Below are positions 50,924 through 60,325 of a DNA stretch of 64,000 bases, piece after piece. Origin of the DNA: Mycolicibacterium thermoresistibile (lineage in GTDB: Bacteria > Actinomycetota > Actinomycetes > Mycobacteriales > Mycobacteriaceae); NCBI RefSeq assembly GCF_900187065.1, contig NZ_LT906483.1:4278001-4342000 (forward strand), given 5' to 3'. Position 1 is the stretch's first letter. Every line of letters starts with the position of its first letter. Under the pieces are notes generated by a model. It was not told the origin of the DNA. It made no database searches and saw nothing but the letters and a program-made list of their open reading frames with translations. The position numbers were made by a program, and so were the translations under genes.

Positions 50924-51868
50924 TCAGCGTCGGCGCTGGCGGGCGATGTCGGCCAGCACCACACCGGCGGCCACCGAGGCGTTCAGCGATTCGGCCGGGC
51001 CCGCCATCGGAATCGACACCACCAGGTCACAGTTCTCCCGCACCAGCCGCGAGAGCCCCTTGCCCTCCGAACCGACCACGACGACCAGCGGTGTGGTGCC
51101 GTCGAGCTCGTCGAGCGTGGTGTCCCCGCCGGCATCCAGGCCGACGATCATCAGCCCGGCGTCCGCCCAGTTCTTCAACGTGCGGTTCAGATTCGTCGCG
51201 CGGGCCACCGGGACCCGCGCCGCGGCGCCGGCACTGGTCCGCCACGCCACCGCCGTCACCGAGGCCGACCGCCGCTGCGGGATCACCACGCCGTGCCCGG
51301 CGAACGCCGCCACCGAGCGCACGATCGCACCCAGGTTGCGCGGGTCGGAGATGTTGTCCAACGCCACCAGCAACGCCGGCTCGGTGTCGGTCGTCGCCCG
51401 CTCCAGCAGGTCGTCGGGATGCGCGTACTGGTACGGCGGCACCTGCAACGCGATGCCCTGATGCAGCCCGTTGGCGCTGATCCGGTCCAGATCGTGGCGG
51501 GGCACCTCCAGGATGGAGATCCCGGCGTCGGCGGCCAGCCGGACCGCCTCGGTCAACCGCTCATCGGCCTCGGTGCCCAGGGCGACGTACAGCGCGGTGG
51601 CCGGGACCTCGGCACGCAGACACTCGACGACCGGGTTGCGTCCCAGCACGATCTCGGTCTCGTCCTTCTGCGCGGCGGCGCGGCGCTGCTTCGCCTTCGC
51701 CGCCTGCGCGGCCCGCTTGGCCGCCGGATGGTTGGGCCGCATGTGGGCGGGTGGGGTGGCGCCACGCCCCTCCAGGCCGCGCCGGCGCACCCCGCCGGAC
51801 CCGACCGTCGGCCCCTTCTTGGTGCCGGGTTTGCGGACCGCGCCGCGGCGGCGGGAGTTACCGGCCAT
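50924..51868 (-). CDS. rlmB: SpoU/TrmH-family 23S rRNA 2'-O-methyltransferase (RlmB-like)
   Basis: Protein of 314 residues. A basic N-terminal arm of about 65 residues (RRRGAVRKPGTKKGP, AKQRRAAAQK) precedes the substrate-binding domain (ILGRNPVVE-type start VLGRNPVVECLRA). The knotted catalytic domain follows with DNISDPRNLGAIVRS, VVVGSEGKGLS and SIPMAGPAESLNASVA. Order with cysS matches Rv3579c-Rv3580c, and it overlaps cysS by 11 bp. Confidence 0.9.
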   Translation of the reverse strand: MAGNSRRRGAVRKPGTKKGPTVGSGGVRRRGLEGRGATPPAHMRPNHPAAKRAAQAAKAKQRRAAAQKDETEIVLGRNPVVECLRAEVPATALYVALGTEADERLTEAVRLAADAGISILEVPRHDLDRISANGLHQGIALQVPPYQYAHPDDLLERATTDTEPALLVALDNISDPRNLGAIVRSVAAFAGHGVVIPQRRSASVTAVAWRTSAGAAARVPVARATNLNRTLKNWADAGLMIVGLDAGGDTTLDELDGTTPLVVVVGSEGKGLSRLVRENCDLVVSIPMAGPAESLNASVAAGVVLADIARQRRR

Positions 51869-53318
51869 CGCCGTCCCCGCTGCGGGTCGTGGCCTCCGTC
51901 GCCGTGACATCCAGCAGCGACCATTGCGGGCCGTCGGGGGTGTCTGTGACCTCGATACCGGCCTCCTTGAGCCGGTCGCGGATGGTGTCGGCCTGCGCCC
52001 AGTCCCGTCTGGCCCGGGCCTCCTCGCGCTCCTCGAGCGCCCAGCGCACCAGCACATCCAGCGCGGCCAGCGCCGCGGAGGACTCCCGGTCCGTCTCCCA
52101 CCGCTCGTCGAGCGGATCGCAGCCGAGGATGCCCATCATCGCCCGGATGGATCGGGCGTGTTCCAGCGCCGACTCGTGATCGCCCGCGTTGAGCGCCCGG
52201 TTGCCCTCCGCGCGGGCGTGGTGCACCTCGGCCAGCGCGATCGGCACCGACAGGTCGTCGTCGAGCGCGGCGGCGAACTTCGGGGTCCACTCGCCGGGTT
52301 CCACCCCGCCGACCCGGATCCGCACCCGGTGCAGGAAGTCCTCGATACCGCGGTAGGCCTTGGCGGCGTCCTGCAGGGCGGTCTCGGAGAACTCCAGCAT
52401 CGAGCGGTAGTGGGCGCTGCCCAGGTAGTAGCGCAGTTCGGCGGCGCGCACCCGCTCCAGCACGGCCGGGATCGCCAGCACATTGCCCAGCGACTTGCTC
52501 ATCTTCTCGCCGCCCATGGTGACCCAGCCGTTGTGCAGCCAGTACTGCGCGAACCCGTCGCCAGCGGCGCGGCTCTGCGCGATCTCGTTCTCGTGGTGCG
52601 GGAAAACCAGATCCATTCCCCCGCAGTGGATGTCGAACTCCGAGCCCAGATAGGTGTGCGCCATCGCCGAGCACTCCAGATGCCAGCCGGGACGGCCCCG
52701 GCCCCACGGCGTCGGCCAGGACGGCTCACCGGGTTTGGCCGACTTCCACAGGGTGAAGTCACGCTGATCTCGTTTGCCGGTCGCCACCCCCTCGCCCTGA
52801 TGGACGTCCTCGATGCGGTGCCCGGACAGCCGGCCGTACTCCGGGAAGCTCAGCACGTCGAAGTAGACGTCGCCGTCGCCGTCCGGGTTGGCGCGGTAGG
52901 CGTGGCCCTTCTCCAGCAGCCGTTCGATCAACTCGACCATCTGGGTGATGTGGCCGGTGGCCCGCGGCTCGGCCGACGGGGGCAGGACCCCGAGCGCGTC
53001 GTAGGCGGCGGTGAACGCCCGTTCGTAGGTGGCGGCCCACTCCCACCACGGCCGGCCGGCCTCGGCGGCCTTGGCCAGGATCTTGTCGTCGATGTCGGTG
53101 ACGTTGCGGATGAACGCGACGTCGTAGCCCTTGGCCATCAGCCAGCGCCGCAGCACGTCGAAGGCGACCCCGCTGCGCACATGGCCGATGTGGGGCAATC
53201 CCTGGACGGTCGCGCCGCACAGGTAGATCGAGACATGACCGGCCCGGACGGGCACGAATTCACGCACGGCACCGGCCATGGTGTCATGCAGTCGCAGGCC
53301 GGCAGGGCTGTTGGTCAC
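51858..53318 (-). CDS. cysS: Cysteinyl-tRNA synthetase
   Basis: Class I synthetase of 486 residues charging tRNA-Cys. It has the zinc cysteine in YLCGATVQG, the HIGH motif PHIGHVRSG, the zinc region HCGGMDLVFPHHENE and KMSKS in GGEKMSKSLGNV. Full length for the family. It lies 11 bp downstream of ispF. Confidence 0.95.
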   Translation of the reverse strand: MTNSPAGLRLHDTMAGAVREFVPVRAGHVSIYLCGATVQGLPHIGHVRSGVAFDVLRRWLMAKGYDVAFIRNVTDIDDKILAKAAEAGRPWWEWAATYERAFTAAYDALGVLPPSAEPRATGHITQMVELIERLLEKGHAYRANPDGDGDVYFDVLSFPEYGRLSGHRIEDVHQGEGVATGKRDQRDFTLWKSAKPGEPSWPTPWGRGRPGWHLECSAMAHTYLGSEFDIHCGGMDLVFPHHENEIAQSRAAGDGFAQYWLHNGWVTMGGEKMSKSLGNVLAIPAVLERVRAAELRYYLGSAHYRSMLEFSETALQDAAKAYRGIEDFLHRVRIRVGGVEPGEWTPKFAAALDDDLSVPIALAEVHHARAEGNRALNAGDHESALEHARSIRAMMGILGCDPLDERWETDRESSAALAALDVLVRWALEEREEARARRDWAQADTIRDRLKEAGIEVTDTPDGPQWSLLDVTATEATTRSGDGDGR

Positions 53319-53329
53319 GACGTGCCAGC

Positions 53330-53839
53330 TTACCGGCCCACGGCCGGGCGGTTCTCACCCCCGACCGCCCCACCGACCAGCAGGGCCGTCGCGATCGCCG
53401 CGAGCCCCTCCCCGCGTCCGGTCAGACCGAGTCCGTCGGTGGTGGTGGCGGACACCGAAACGGGAGCCCCGAGCAGTTCGGTGAGCAGCCGCTGCGCCTC
53501 GGCACGCCGCGGCCCGACCTTGGGCCGGTTACCGATGACCTGGACCGCGGCGTTGCCGATCCGGAAACCTTCGGCCTCCACCAGGCCCCGCACGTGCCGG
53601 AGCATGTCGGCACCGGTCACCCCCTGCCATTCGGGGCGACCGGTGCCGAACACCTCACCGAGATCGCCGAGCCCCGCCGCACTCAACAGTGCGTCACACA
53701 GGGCATGCGCGGCGACATCCCCATCGGAATGACCCGCGCAGCCGTCGACCCCGTCGAACAGGAGCCCCAGCAGCCAGCACGGCCTACCGGGCTCGATCGG
53801 GTGGACATCGGTGCCGAGCCCGACCCGCGGGATCGACAT
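53330..53839 (-). CDS. ispF: 2-C-methyl-D-erythritol 2,4-cyclodiphosphate synthase
   Basis: IspF of 169 residues in the non-mevalonate isoprenoid pathway. The metal ligands are in GTDVHPIEPG (Asp, His) and AGHSDGDVAAHALCDALL (His). The C-terminal ATTTDGLGLTGRGEGLAAIA is the family signature. The start ATG follows CAGGTG only 7 bp after the carD stop; the expected ispD gene between them is missing. Confidence 0.94.
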   Translation of the reverse strand: MSIPRVGLGTDVHPIEPGRPCWLLGLLFDGVDGCAGHSDGDVAAHALCDALLSAAGLGDLGEVFGTGRPEWQGVTGADMLRHVRGLVEAEGFRIGNAAVQVIGNRPKVGPRRAEAQRLLTELLGAPVSVSATTTDGLGLTGRGEGLAAIATALLVGGAVGGENRPAVGR

Positions 53840-53846
53840 CACCTGA

Positions 53847-54335
53847 TCAGGATGCGGCGGCAAGAACCTCGTCGAGGATCGTCTCCGCCTTCGCGTCGTC
53901 GGTGTTCTCCGCCAACGCCAGCTCACCCACCAGGATCTGCCGGGCCTTGGCCAGCATCCGCTTCTCGCCGGCCGACAGGCCGCGCTCCTGGTCCCGACGC
54001 CACAGATCGCGGACCACCTCGGCGACCTTGTTCACGTCGCCGGAAGCCAACTTCTCGAGGTTGGCCTTGTAACGCCGCGACCAGTTCGTCGGCTCCTCGG
54101 TGTGCGGCGCCCGCAGCACCTGGAAGACTTTGTCGAGGCCTTCCTGCCCGACCACATCGCGCACGCCGACGTACTCAGCATTCTCGGCGGGCACTCGAAC
54201 GGTGAGATCCCCCTGGGCGACCTTCAAGACGAGATACTCTTTCTGCTCGCCTTTGATGGTTCGGGTTTCGATCGCCTCGATCAACGCAGCACCGTGATGT
54301 GGATAGACAACGGTGTCTCCGACCTTAAAAATCAT
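53847..54335 (-). CDS. carD: RNA polymerase-binding transcription regulator CarD
   Basis: CarD of 162 residues, nearly identical to Rv3583c: MIFKVGDTVVYPHHGAALIE (Tudor-like RNAP-interaction domain) and a helical DNA-binding domain with the tryptophan in DVVRDLW-type VRDLWRRDQERGLS. It stabilises open promoter complexes. The ATG at 54335 is the conserved start; an in-frame start 60 bp upstream is not. A TAGAAT -10-like hexamer lies on the reverse strand at 54361-54366. Confidence 0.95.
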   Translation of the reverse strand: MIFKVGDTVVYPHHGAALIEAIETRTIKGEQKEYLVLKVAQGDLTVRVPAENAEYVGVRDVVGQEGLDKVFQVLRAPHTEEPTNWSRRYKANLEKLASGDVNKVAEVVRDLWRRDQERGLSAGEKRMLAKARQILVGELALAENTDDAKAETILDEVLAAAS

Positions 54336-54711
54336 CAGTTTCGAGCCCCTTTCACCCCTTGATTCTAACACGGGGCCAACCGGCGTGCGGATCAACTGTG
54401 CAGGTCAGGGGCTATACCGGCGAAGATCGGGGGTTGACAGAACGGGCAATCCGTGCAATGCCGGAACACCGCCGCGGTGTTCTGCAGGTCACGTCGCGGG
54501 CGGGCTGTGACACCGGAGAGCACCGTTAAACCCTTGGCACAGTCGGCATGCGGGCCACCACGCGCCCGGTGGCCCGGCGCCGCGCGCGGGTTGCCGGGGA
54601 CCTCCGCTACCGTCGCCATCCGCCACCTACTACTGTGCATAGTCGAATCACGGCGACCCAACCGTGACCGTCCTATCGTCGCCGTAAGCGTCGGCCGAGC
54701 AGGAGGCTTCC
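54336..54711. other. Gene-free divergent spacer between carD and lpqE
   Basis: This 376-bp gap must contain the promoters of both divergent genes. I see no convincing coding region. Open frames on both strands have no ribosome site and mirror each other. No operator, hairpin terminator or RNA gene is recognised. Confidence 0.5.
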
Positions 54712-55254
54712 GTGAACCGCAGCAGAAGGCGCACTTGGTCCGTCATGTCACTGGCCGCCTGCGGGCTGGCCGCCACCGTGGCGCTGACCGGATGCAGCTC
54801 CGGGCAGATATCCCAGATGGCCACCCAGGAGCCCGCGGTCAACGGCACCCTGGCAGAAGTCGGTGACATCGCGCTGCGCAACATCCATCTGCAGGCCGAG
54901 CAGAGCGGTGACTTCATCGAGCCGGGCACCGACGTGCAGCTGATCTTCGTGGCCGCCACCGAGAACCCCCTCACCGAGGACAAGCTGGTCTCGATCACCT
55001 CCGAGGTGGGCACCGTCACGCTGACCGGCGACACCACCCTGCCGCGCGGCGGGATGCTGGTGGTCGGCACCCCCGCCGGCCAGGCCGAGGCGCTGGAGGA
55101 CATCGAGGCGGCCGAGGTCGCCGAGGCCGAGGTGACGCTGTCCGAGCCGATCGCCAACGGTCTGCTCTACGACTTCACCTTCACGTTCGAGAAGGCCGGC
55201 GAGACCACCGTCTCGGTGCCGGTGTCGGCCGGCGACGCACCCCGCCGCAACTGA
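54712..55254 (+). CDS. lpqE: Lipoprotein LpqE
   Basis: Lipoprotein of 180 residues with signal sequence and lipobox (AATVALTGC) and a copper-chaperone-like beta sandwich: LRNIHLQAE and FEKAGETTVSVPV. GTG start behind AGGAGG. Position between carD and radA equals Rv3584. Function unknown, surface-exposed by its lipid anchor. Confidence 0.88.
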   Translation: MNRSRRRTWSVMSLAACGLAATVALTGCSSGQISQMATQEPAVNGTLAEVGDIALRNIHLQAEQSGDFIEPGTDVQLIFVAATENPLTEDKLVSITSEVGTVTLTGDTTLPRGGMLVVGTPAGQAEALEDIEAAEVAEAEVTLSEPIANGLLYDFTFTFEKAGETTVSVPVSAGDAPRRN

Positions 55255-55309
55255 CGCCCGCCGGGTGACCTCCGCCGATTCTGTCGGTCCCGCCGGATAG
55301 CGTCACGGC

Positions 55310-56710
55310 GTGGCCAGGCCAGGATCGAAGACGCGCCCGCAGTACCGCTGCTCGGAGTGCCACCACGTCACCGCCAAATGGGTCGGACGCTGCCCCGAAT
55401 GCGGCACCTGGGGCACCGTCGACGAGATCGCCGGGCCCGTCGGGGGTGCCAACGGCAGGCACCGGGCGGTCGCGCCGGCCTCCCCGGCCGTGCCCATCAG
55501 TTCCATCGATCCCGGCACCACCCGCCACTTCCCCACCGGGGTGACCGAACTCGACCGGGTGCTGGGCGGCGGCCTGGTGCCGGGTTCGGTGACGCTGCTG
55601 GCCGGCGATCCGGGCGTCGGGAAGTCCACGCTGCTGCTGGAGGTCGCGCACCGGTGGGCGCGGGCGGGCCGGCGCGCACTGTATCTGTCCGGTGAGGAGT
55701 CCGCCGGTCAGATCCGGCTGCGGGCCGAACGCACCGGCTGCACCCATGATGAGGTGTTCCTGGCCGCCGAGTCGGATCTGCAGACCGCCTTGGGGCACAT
55801 CGACGCCGTGCAACCCAGCCTGGTGGTCGTCGACTCGGTGCAGACGATGTCGACCACCGAGGCAGACGGGGTCACCGGCGGGGTCACCCAGGTGCGTGCC
55901 GTCACCACGGCGCTGACCTCATACGCCAAGGCCTCCGCTGCACCGGGGGTGGCGATGCTGCTGGTCGGCCATGTCACCAAGGACGGGGCGATCGCCGGTC
56001 CCCGTTCGCTGGAACATCTCGTCGACGTGGTGTTGCACTTCGAGGGGGACCGGACCACCGCGCTGCGGATGGTCCGCGGCGTCAAGAACCGGTTCGGCGC
56101 GGCCGACGAGGTGGGCTGCTTCCTGTTGCACGACAGCGGCATCGAATGCGTCGTCGACCCGTCCGGCCTGTTCCTCGATCAGCGTCCGGCGCCGGTGTCC
56201 GGTACCGCCGTCACCGTGACCCTGGACGGCAAGCGGCCGCTGATCGGCGAAGTGCAGGCACTGATCGGCGCCCCGGCCACCGGCACCCCGCGGCGCGCGG
56301 TCAGCGGTATCGATTCCGCGCGGGCCGCCATGATCACCGCGGTGCTGGAGAAACGGGCCCGGTTGCCGGTCGGCAGCAACGACATCTACCTGTCCACCGT
56401 CGGCGGCATGCGGCTGACCGACTCGTCCTCGGATCTGGCGGTCGCGTTGGCGATCGCCTCGGCCTACACCGATCTGCCGCTGCCCACCACCGCGGTCGCG
56501 ATCGGTGAAGTCGGTCTGGCCGGGGACCTGCGCCGCGTCACCGGGATGGACCGGCGGCTCGCCGAGGCGGCCCGGTTGGGTTTCGGCACCGCGGTGATAC
56601 CGCCCGGGGTGACGTCGGTGCCCCGGGGTCTGCGGGCGATCACCGCCGACAACATCACCGCGGCATTGCGGGTGTTGCGCGACATCGCGGACAATGGCGG
56701 CCGACAATAG
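55310..56710 (+). CDS. radA: DNA repair protein RadA
   Basis: Protein of 466 residues. N-terminal C4 zinc finger (YRCSECHHVTAKWVGRCPEC), RecA-like ATPase with Walker A GDPGVGKST and Walker B SLVVVDSVQ, the RadA motif KNRFG, and a C-terminal Lon-like domain (STVGGMRLTDSSSDLA). It promotes branch migration in recombination. GTG start. Its end is close to disA, as in Rv3585-Rv3586. Confidence 0.95.
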   Translation: MARPGSKTRPQYRCSECHHVTAKWVGRCPECGTWGTVDEIAGPVGGANGRHRAVAPASPAVPISSIDPGTTRHFPTGVTELDRVLGGGLVPGSVTLLAGDPGVGKSTLLLEVAHRWARAGRRALYLSGEESAGQIRLRAERTGCTHDEVFLAAESDLQTALGHIDAVQPSLVVVDSVQTMSTTEADGVTGGVTQVRAVTTALTSYAKASAAPGVAMLLVGHVTKDGAIAGPRSLEHLVDVVLHFEGDRTTALRMVRGVKNRFGAADEVGCFLLHDSGIECVVDPSGLFLDQRPAPVSGTAVTVTLDGKRPLIGEVQALIGAPATGTPRRAVSGIDSARAAMITAVLEKRARLPVGSNDIYLSTVGGMRLTDSSSDLAVALAIASAYTDLPLPTTAVAIGEVGLAGDLRRVTGMDRRLAEAARLGFGTAVIPPGVTSVPRGLRAITADNITAALRVLRDIADNGGRQ

Positions 56711-56741
56711 CCGCGCCGGAAGCACCGACTCGGGAGGGCGG

Positions 56742-57860
56742 ATGGCCGTCACATCGGGCAAACGCGCCGGCCGCACCGTGGTGTCCCTGGCGAGGCCGAC
56801 CATGCGGGAGACGCTGGGGCGACTCGCACCCGGCACACCGCTGCGCGACGGGCTGGAACGCATCCTGCGCGGCCGCACCGGCGCGCTGATCGTGCTCGGC
56901 TACGACGACAGCGTCGAGGCCATCTGCGACGGCGGCTTCCCCCTCGACGTCCGCTACGCCCCGACCCGGCTGCGCGAGCTGTCGAAGATGGACGGCGCGA
57001 TCGTGCTGTCCAGCGACGGATCCCGGATCCTGCGCGCCAATGTGCAGTTGGTGCCCGACCCGTCGATCCCCACCGACGAGTCCGGCACCCGGCACCGGTC
57101 GGCCGAGCGGACGGCGATCCAGACCGGCTATCCGGTGATCTCGGTGAGCCACTCGATGAGCATCGTGACGGTCTACGTCGCCGGAGAGCGGCACGTGATG
57201 CCCGATTCGGCGACCATCCTGTCGCGGGCCAACCAGACGATCGCCACGCTGGAGCGGTACAAGACCCGCCTCGACGAGGTGCTGCGGCAACTCTCGGCGG
57301 CCGAGATCGAGGACTTCGTGACCCTGCGCGATGTGATGACGGTGGTGCAGCGGTTGGAGATGGTCCGCCGGATCAGCCTCGAGATCGACGCCGATGTGGT
57401 CGAACTCGGCACCGACGGCCGACAGGTGAAGCTGCAGCTCGAGGAGCTCGTCGGGGACAACGACACCGCCCGCGAATTGATCGTGCGCGACTACCACGCC
57501 AACCCGGATCCGCCCGACGCCGCGCAGATCGCCGCCACCCTCGACGACCTCGACTCGCTCAGCGACAACGAGTTGTTGGACTTCACGGTGCTGGCGGCCG
57601 TCTTCGGCTATCCGTCCACCCCGGAGGCCCAGGATTCGGCGGTCAGTTCCCGGGGGTACCGCGCCATGGCGGGCATTCCGCGACTCCAGTTCGCCCACGT
57701 CGAGCTGCTGGTGCGGTCATTCGGGTCGCTGCAGGATCTGTTGGCCGCCAGCGCCGCCGACCTGCAGTCGGTGGAGGGCATCGGCTCGATGTGGGCGCGA
57801 CACATCCGCGAAGGGTTGTCACAGCTGGCCGAGTCGACGATCGCCGACCGGCTGGCCTGA
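56742..57860 (+). CDS. disA: Diadenylate cyclase DisA
   Basis: Protein of 372 residues making cyclic di-AMP from two ATP. The DAC domain has MDGAIVLSSDG (DGA) and GTRHRSAERTA (RHR). A helical linker and a C-terminal HhH DNA-binding domain (SVEGIGSMWARHI) follow. The ATG behind GGGAGG is preferred; an upstream in-frame ATG would overlap radA. It reports DNA integrity and is usually held in check by RadA, its neighbour. Confidence 0.94.
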   Translation: MAVTSGKRAGRTVVSLARPTMRETLGRLAPGTPLRDGLERILRGRTGALIVLGYDDSVEAICDGGFPLDVRYAPTRLRELSKMDGAIVLSSDGSRILRANVQLVPDPSIPTDESGTRHRSAERTAIQTGYPVISVSHSMSIVTVYVAGERHVMPDSATILSRANQTIATLERYKTRLDEVLRQLSAAEIEDFVTLRDVMTVVQRLEMVRRISLEIDADVVELGTDGRQVKLQLEELVGDNDTARELIVRDYHANPDPPDAAQIAATLDDLDSLSDNELLDFTVLAAVFGYPSTPEAQDSAVSSRGYRAMAGIPRLQFAHVELLVRSFGSLQDLLAASAADLQSVEGIGSMWARHIREGLSQLAESTIADRLA

Positions 57861-57883
57861 CCGGTGTCGGCTCGGCCGGCGGC

Positions 57884-58702
57884 TCAGTTCGTCCCGGCTG
57901 CCGCCGGCTGCTCCTGCTGTTGCGGCGCCGGGCCGGGGGCGGGGCCATGACCCACCGGCGCGGCTTCGGACAGGATGAACGGCACCGGTGAGGACCGCAG
58001 ATTGCCCAGCTGCACCACCAGGTTGTAGGTGCCCGGACCGATCGGCTCGCGCGGCAAGGGGCAGTTCGGCGCGGAACCCATACCGGTCCAGGTCACCTCG
58101 GTGGTCACCTGCTCACCGGGATTGAAGGTCTTGACCAGTGTCTCGTTCGACGGCGCGCAGTCCAGGTTGGACCACAGCCGGGTGTTGTCCAGCGAGTACA
58201 CGTAGGCCGCCAGCACGGCCGCCCCGACGTCCCGCTTGCAGGCCACCAGGCCGATGTTGGTGACGACCATGGTGAACTTGGGCTGATCGCCGACGACGTA
58301 CTCGGGCTGACTGGTGATGCCCTTGACCGCCAGCGTGGAGTCCGGGCAGTCGTCGCCCTCCCGTAGCACCGGCGGCGGCGTCACCGCCGCGGTCGGGGTG
58401 GGTGTGGGCGGCGGCGCCTCCTGCGGCGGCGGTTGGATCGGGGTCTTGACCTCGGGATCCGAGCCTGGCAGCGGGGTGGGACCGGCCTCGGCCTCCTCGG
58501 TGGCCGCGGGCTGCTCGGCGTTGGCGGCCTCGGTCTCGGCGTCCGGCCCGCCGCTGACCATCATGGCGACCACCGCGACGATGATGCCGATCACCACAAC
58601 CGCGATACCCAGGGCCAGCGCTCTACGCCGCCAGTAAATCTGCGCGGGGAGCGGGCCTTGCGGTTCTAGATCGAGCACGTCCTCACAGTAAGGGCAGGTC
58701 AC
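57884..58702 (-). CDS. Membrane-anchored conserved protein (Rv3587c type)
   Basis: Protein of 272 residues: a cytoplasmic N terminus with CPYC, one membrane span (ALGIAVVVIGIIVAVVAMMV), a Pro/Glu/Thr-rich linker and an extracytoplasmic beta-sandwich-like domain with cysteine pairs (DDCPDS, ACKRD, DCAPSN, NCPLP). GTG start. Orientation and place next to canB match Rv3587c. Function unknown; an envelope role is likely from topology. Confidence 0.82.
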   Translation of the reverse strand: MTCPYCEDVLDLEPQGPLPAQIYWRRRALALGIAVVVIGIIVAVVAMMVSGGPDAETEAANAEQPAATEEAEAGPTPLPGSDPEVKTPIQPPPQEAPPPTPTPTAAVTPPPVLREGDDCPDSTLAVKGITSQPEYVVGDQPKFTMVVTNIGLVACKRDVGAAVLAAYVYSLDNTRLWSNLDCAPSNETLVKTFNPGEQVTTEVTWTGMGSAPNCPLPREPIGPGTYNLVVQLGNLRSSPVPFILSEAAPVGHGPAPGPAPQQQEQPAAAGTN

Positions 58703-58737
58703 GCGCAGTCATGTGACCCGCCTCGGCGTGTCGCGCC

Positions 58738-59367
58738 TCAGGCTTCGCCGATATCGCCCAGGTATTCGCGCAACTGGGCCCGGCCGTCGGCCAGATGGTA
58801 GGTGACGCCGGCGATCGCCACATCGCCCGCGGCCACCCGCTCGGCGATCACGGTGGAACGATTACGCAGCTGATAGGTGGTTTCGTTGACGTGCCGCTCC
58901 TCGAACTCGTCCACCCGGGTCAGCCCGTCCCGACGCCCGAGCAGGATCGACGGGGTCACCCGCTCGACCACGTCGCGCACGTATCCGCCGGGCACCACAC
59001 CCTCGTCGAGCGCCTCCAGCGTCGCCTTGACCGCACCGCAGCTGTCGTGGCCCAGCACCACGATCAGCGGGACCTCGAGCACGGTGACCGCGTACTCGAC
59101 CGAACCCAGCACCGCGGCGTCGATGACATGCCCGGCGGTGCGCACCACGAACATGTCGCCCAGACCCTGGTCGAAGATGATCTCGGCGGCGACCCGGCTG
59201 TCCGCGCACCCGAACACCACGGCGGTCGGACCCTGTTCGTCGGTCAGCGTGGCGCGGTGCTCGATGCTCTGGCTGGGATGCAGCGGCTTACCTGCGACGA
59301 AGCGCTCGTTACCCTCCTTGAGTGCTTTCCACGCGGTTACCGGGCTGGTGTTGGGCATGGTGGCCAT
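58738..59367 (-). CDS. canB: Beta-class carbonic anhydrase
   Basis: Enzyme of about 209 residues interconverting CO2 and bicarbonate. Zinc ligands are the Cys and Asp of VFGCADSRVAA and the His and Cys of LGHDSCGAVKA. Full length for CanB (Rv3588c). Two starts three codons apart are possible; the inner one (MPNTSPV, 59358) equals the M. tuberculosis start. Divergent from mutY with almost no gap. Confidence 0.93.
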   Translation of the reverse strand: MATMPNTSPVTAWKALKEGNERFVAGKPLHPSQSIEHRATLTDEQGPTAVVFGCADSRVAAEIIFDQGLGDMFVVRTAGHVIDAAVLGSVEYAVTVLEVPLIVVLGHDSCGAVKATLEALDEGVVPGGYVRDVVERVTPSILLGRRDGLTRVDEFEERHVNETTYQLRNRSTVIAERVAAGDVAIAGVTYHLADGRAQLREYLGDIGEA

Positions 59368-59368
59368 T

Positions 59369-60325
59369 GTGCCGCACCCGACGGTGAATATGCGCGCGAC
59401 CGAGCTCCTGGGCTGGTATGAGCACGCCCGGCGGGATCTGCCCTGGCGCCGCCCCGGGGTGACTCCCTGGCAGATCCTGGTCAGCGAGGTGATGCTGCAG
59501 CAGACCCCGGTGGCGCGGGTGGCGCCGGTCTGGACCGAGTGGGTGACCCGCTGGCCCACCCCGTCGGCGACGGCCGCCGCCGGAGTGGCCGATGTGTTGC
59601 GCGCCTGGGGCAGGCTGGGATATCCGCGGCGCGCCAAACGCCTGCACGAATGCGCGGTGATCATCGCGACCCGTTTCGACGACGTGGTGCCCTCCGATGT
59701 CGACACCCTGCTCACCCTGCCCGGGGTGGGCAGCTACACCGCCCGCGCGGTGGCGTGTTTCGCCTACCGGCAACGGGTTCCGGTGGTCGACACCAACGTC
59801 CGGCGGGTGGTGACCCGGGTCGTCCACGGTGTGGCCCACGCCCCGCCGAGCAGCCGCGACCTCGACGAGGTCGCCGCGCTGCTGCCCGATGACGACACGG
59901 CGCCGCGGTTCTCGGCGGCGCTGATGGAGCTGGGTGCGACGGTGTGCACCGCGCGCAGCCCGCGGTGCGGCGACTGTCCGTTGAGCCGATGTCGTTGGCG
60001 GGAAAGGAAATACCCGCCGGCAACCGCGCCACGTCGGGTGCAGCGCTACGCCGGCACCGACCGGCAGGTTCGCGGACTGTTGCTGGACGTGCTGCGCAAC
60101 AGCTCCGCACCGGTCGAGCGCGCCGCGCTGGACATGGTCTGGCTGACCGACACCGCCCAGCGCGATCGGGCGTTGCACTCGCTGTTGGCCGACGGCCTGG
60201 TGGAGCAGACTCCGGACGGCCGGTTCGCGCTGGCCGGGGAAGGGGAGCCGGATCAGTCCGTCACCTCGGCCCCGGATTCCGTTGACCCGGATGTGGTTGA
60301 GCCGCAGGCGAACCGACGCCGATAG
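59369..60325 (+). CDS. mutY: Adenine DNA glycosylase MutY
   Basis: Glycosylase of about 318 residues removing A opposite 8-oxoG. The HhH motif is LPGVGSYTARAVACFA with catalytic Asp in VPVVDTNVRRV. The [4Fe-4S] cysteines are in CTARSPRCGDCPLSRC. I chose the GTG giving MPHPTVNMRATEL, like the M. tuberculosis MPH start; an ATG at 59390 is an alternative. The last 24 codons overlap the convergent regulator gene. Confidence 0.9.
   Translation: MPHPTVNMRATELLGWYEHARRDLPWRRPGVTPWQILVSEVMLQQTPVARVAPVWTEWVTRWPTPSATAAAGVADVLRAWGRLGYPRRAKRLHECAVIIATRFDDVVPSDVDTLLTLPGVGSYTARAVACFAYRQRVPVVDTNVRRVVTRVVHGVAHAPPSSRDLDEVAALLPDDDTAPRFSAALMELGATVCTARSPRCGDCPLSRCRWRERKYPPATAPRRVQRYAGTDRQVRGLLLDVLRNSSAPVERAALDMVWLTDTAQRDRALHSLLADGLVEQTPDGRFALAGEGEPDQSVTSAPDSVDPDVVEPQANRRR

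Noticed and set aside
54392..54661. Possible small reverse gene with several cysteines between carD and lpqE
   Set aside because: No ribosome binding site, no recognisable family (the cysteine pattern does not fit WhiB), and it lies in the promoter region.
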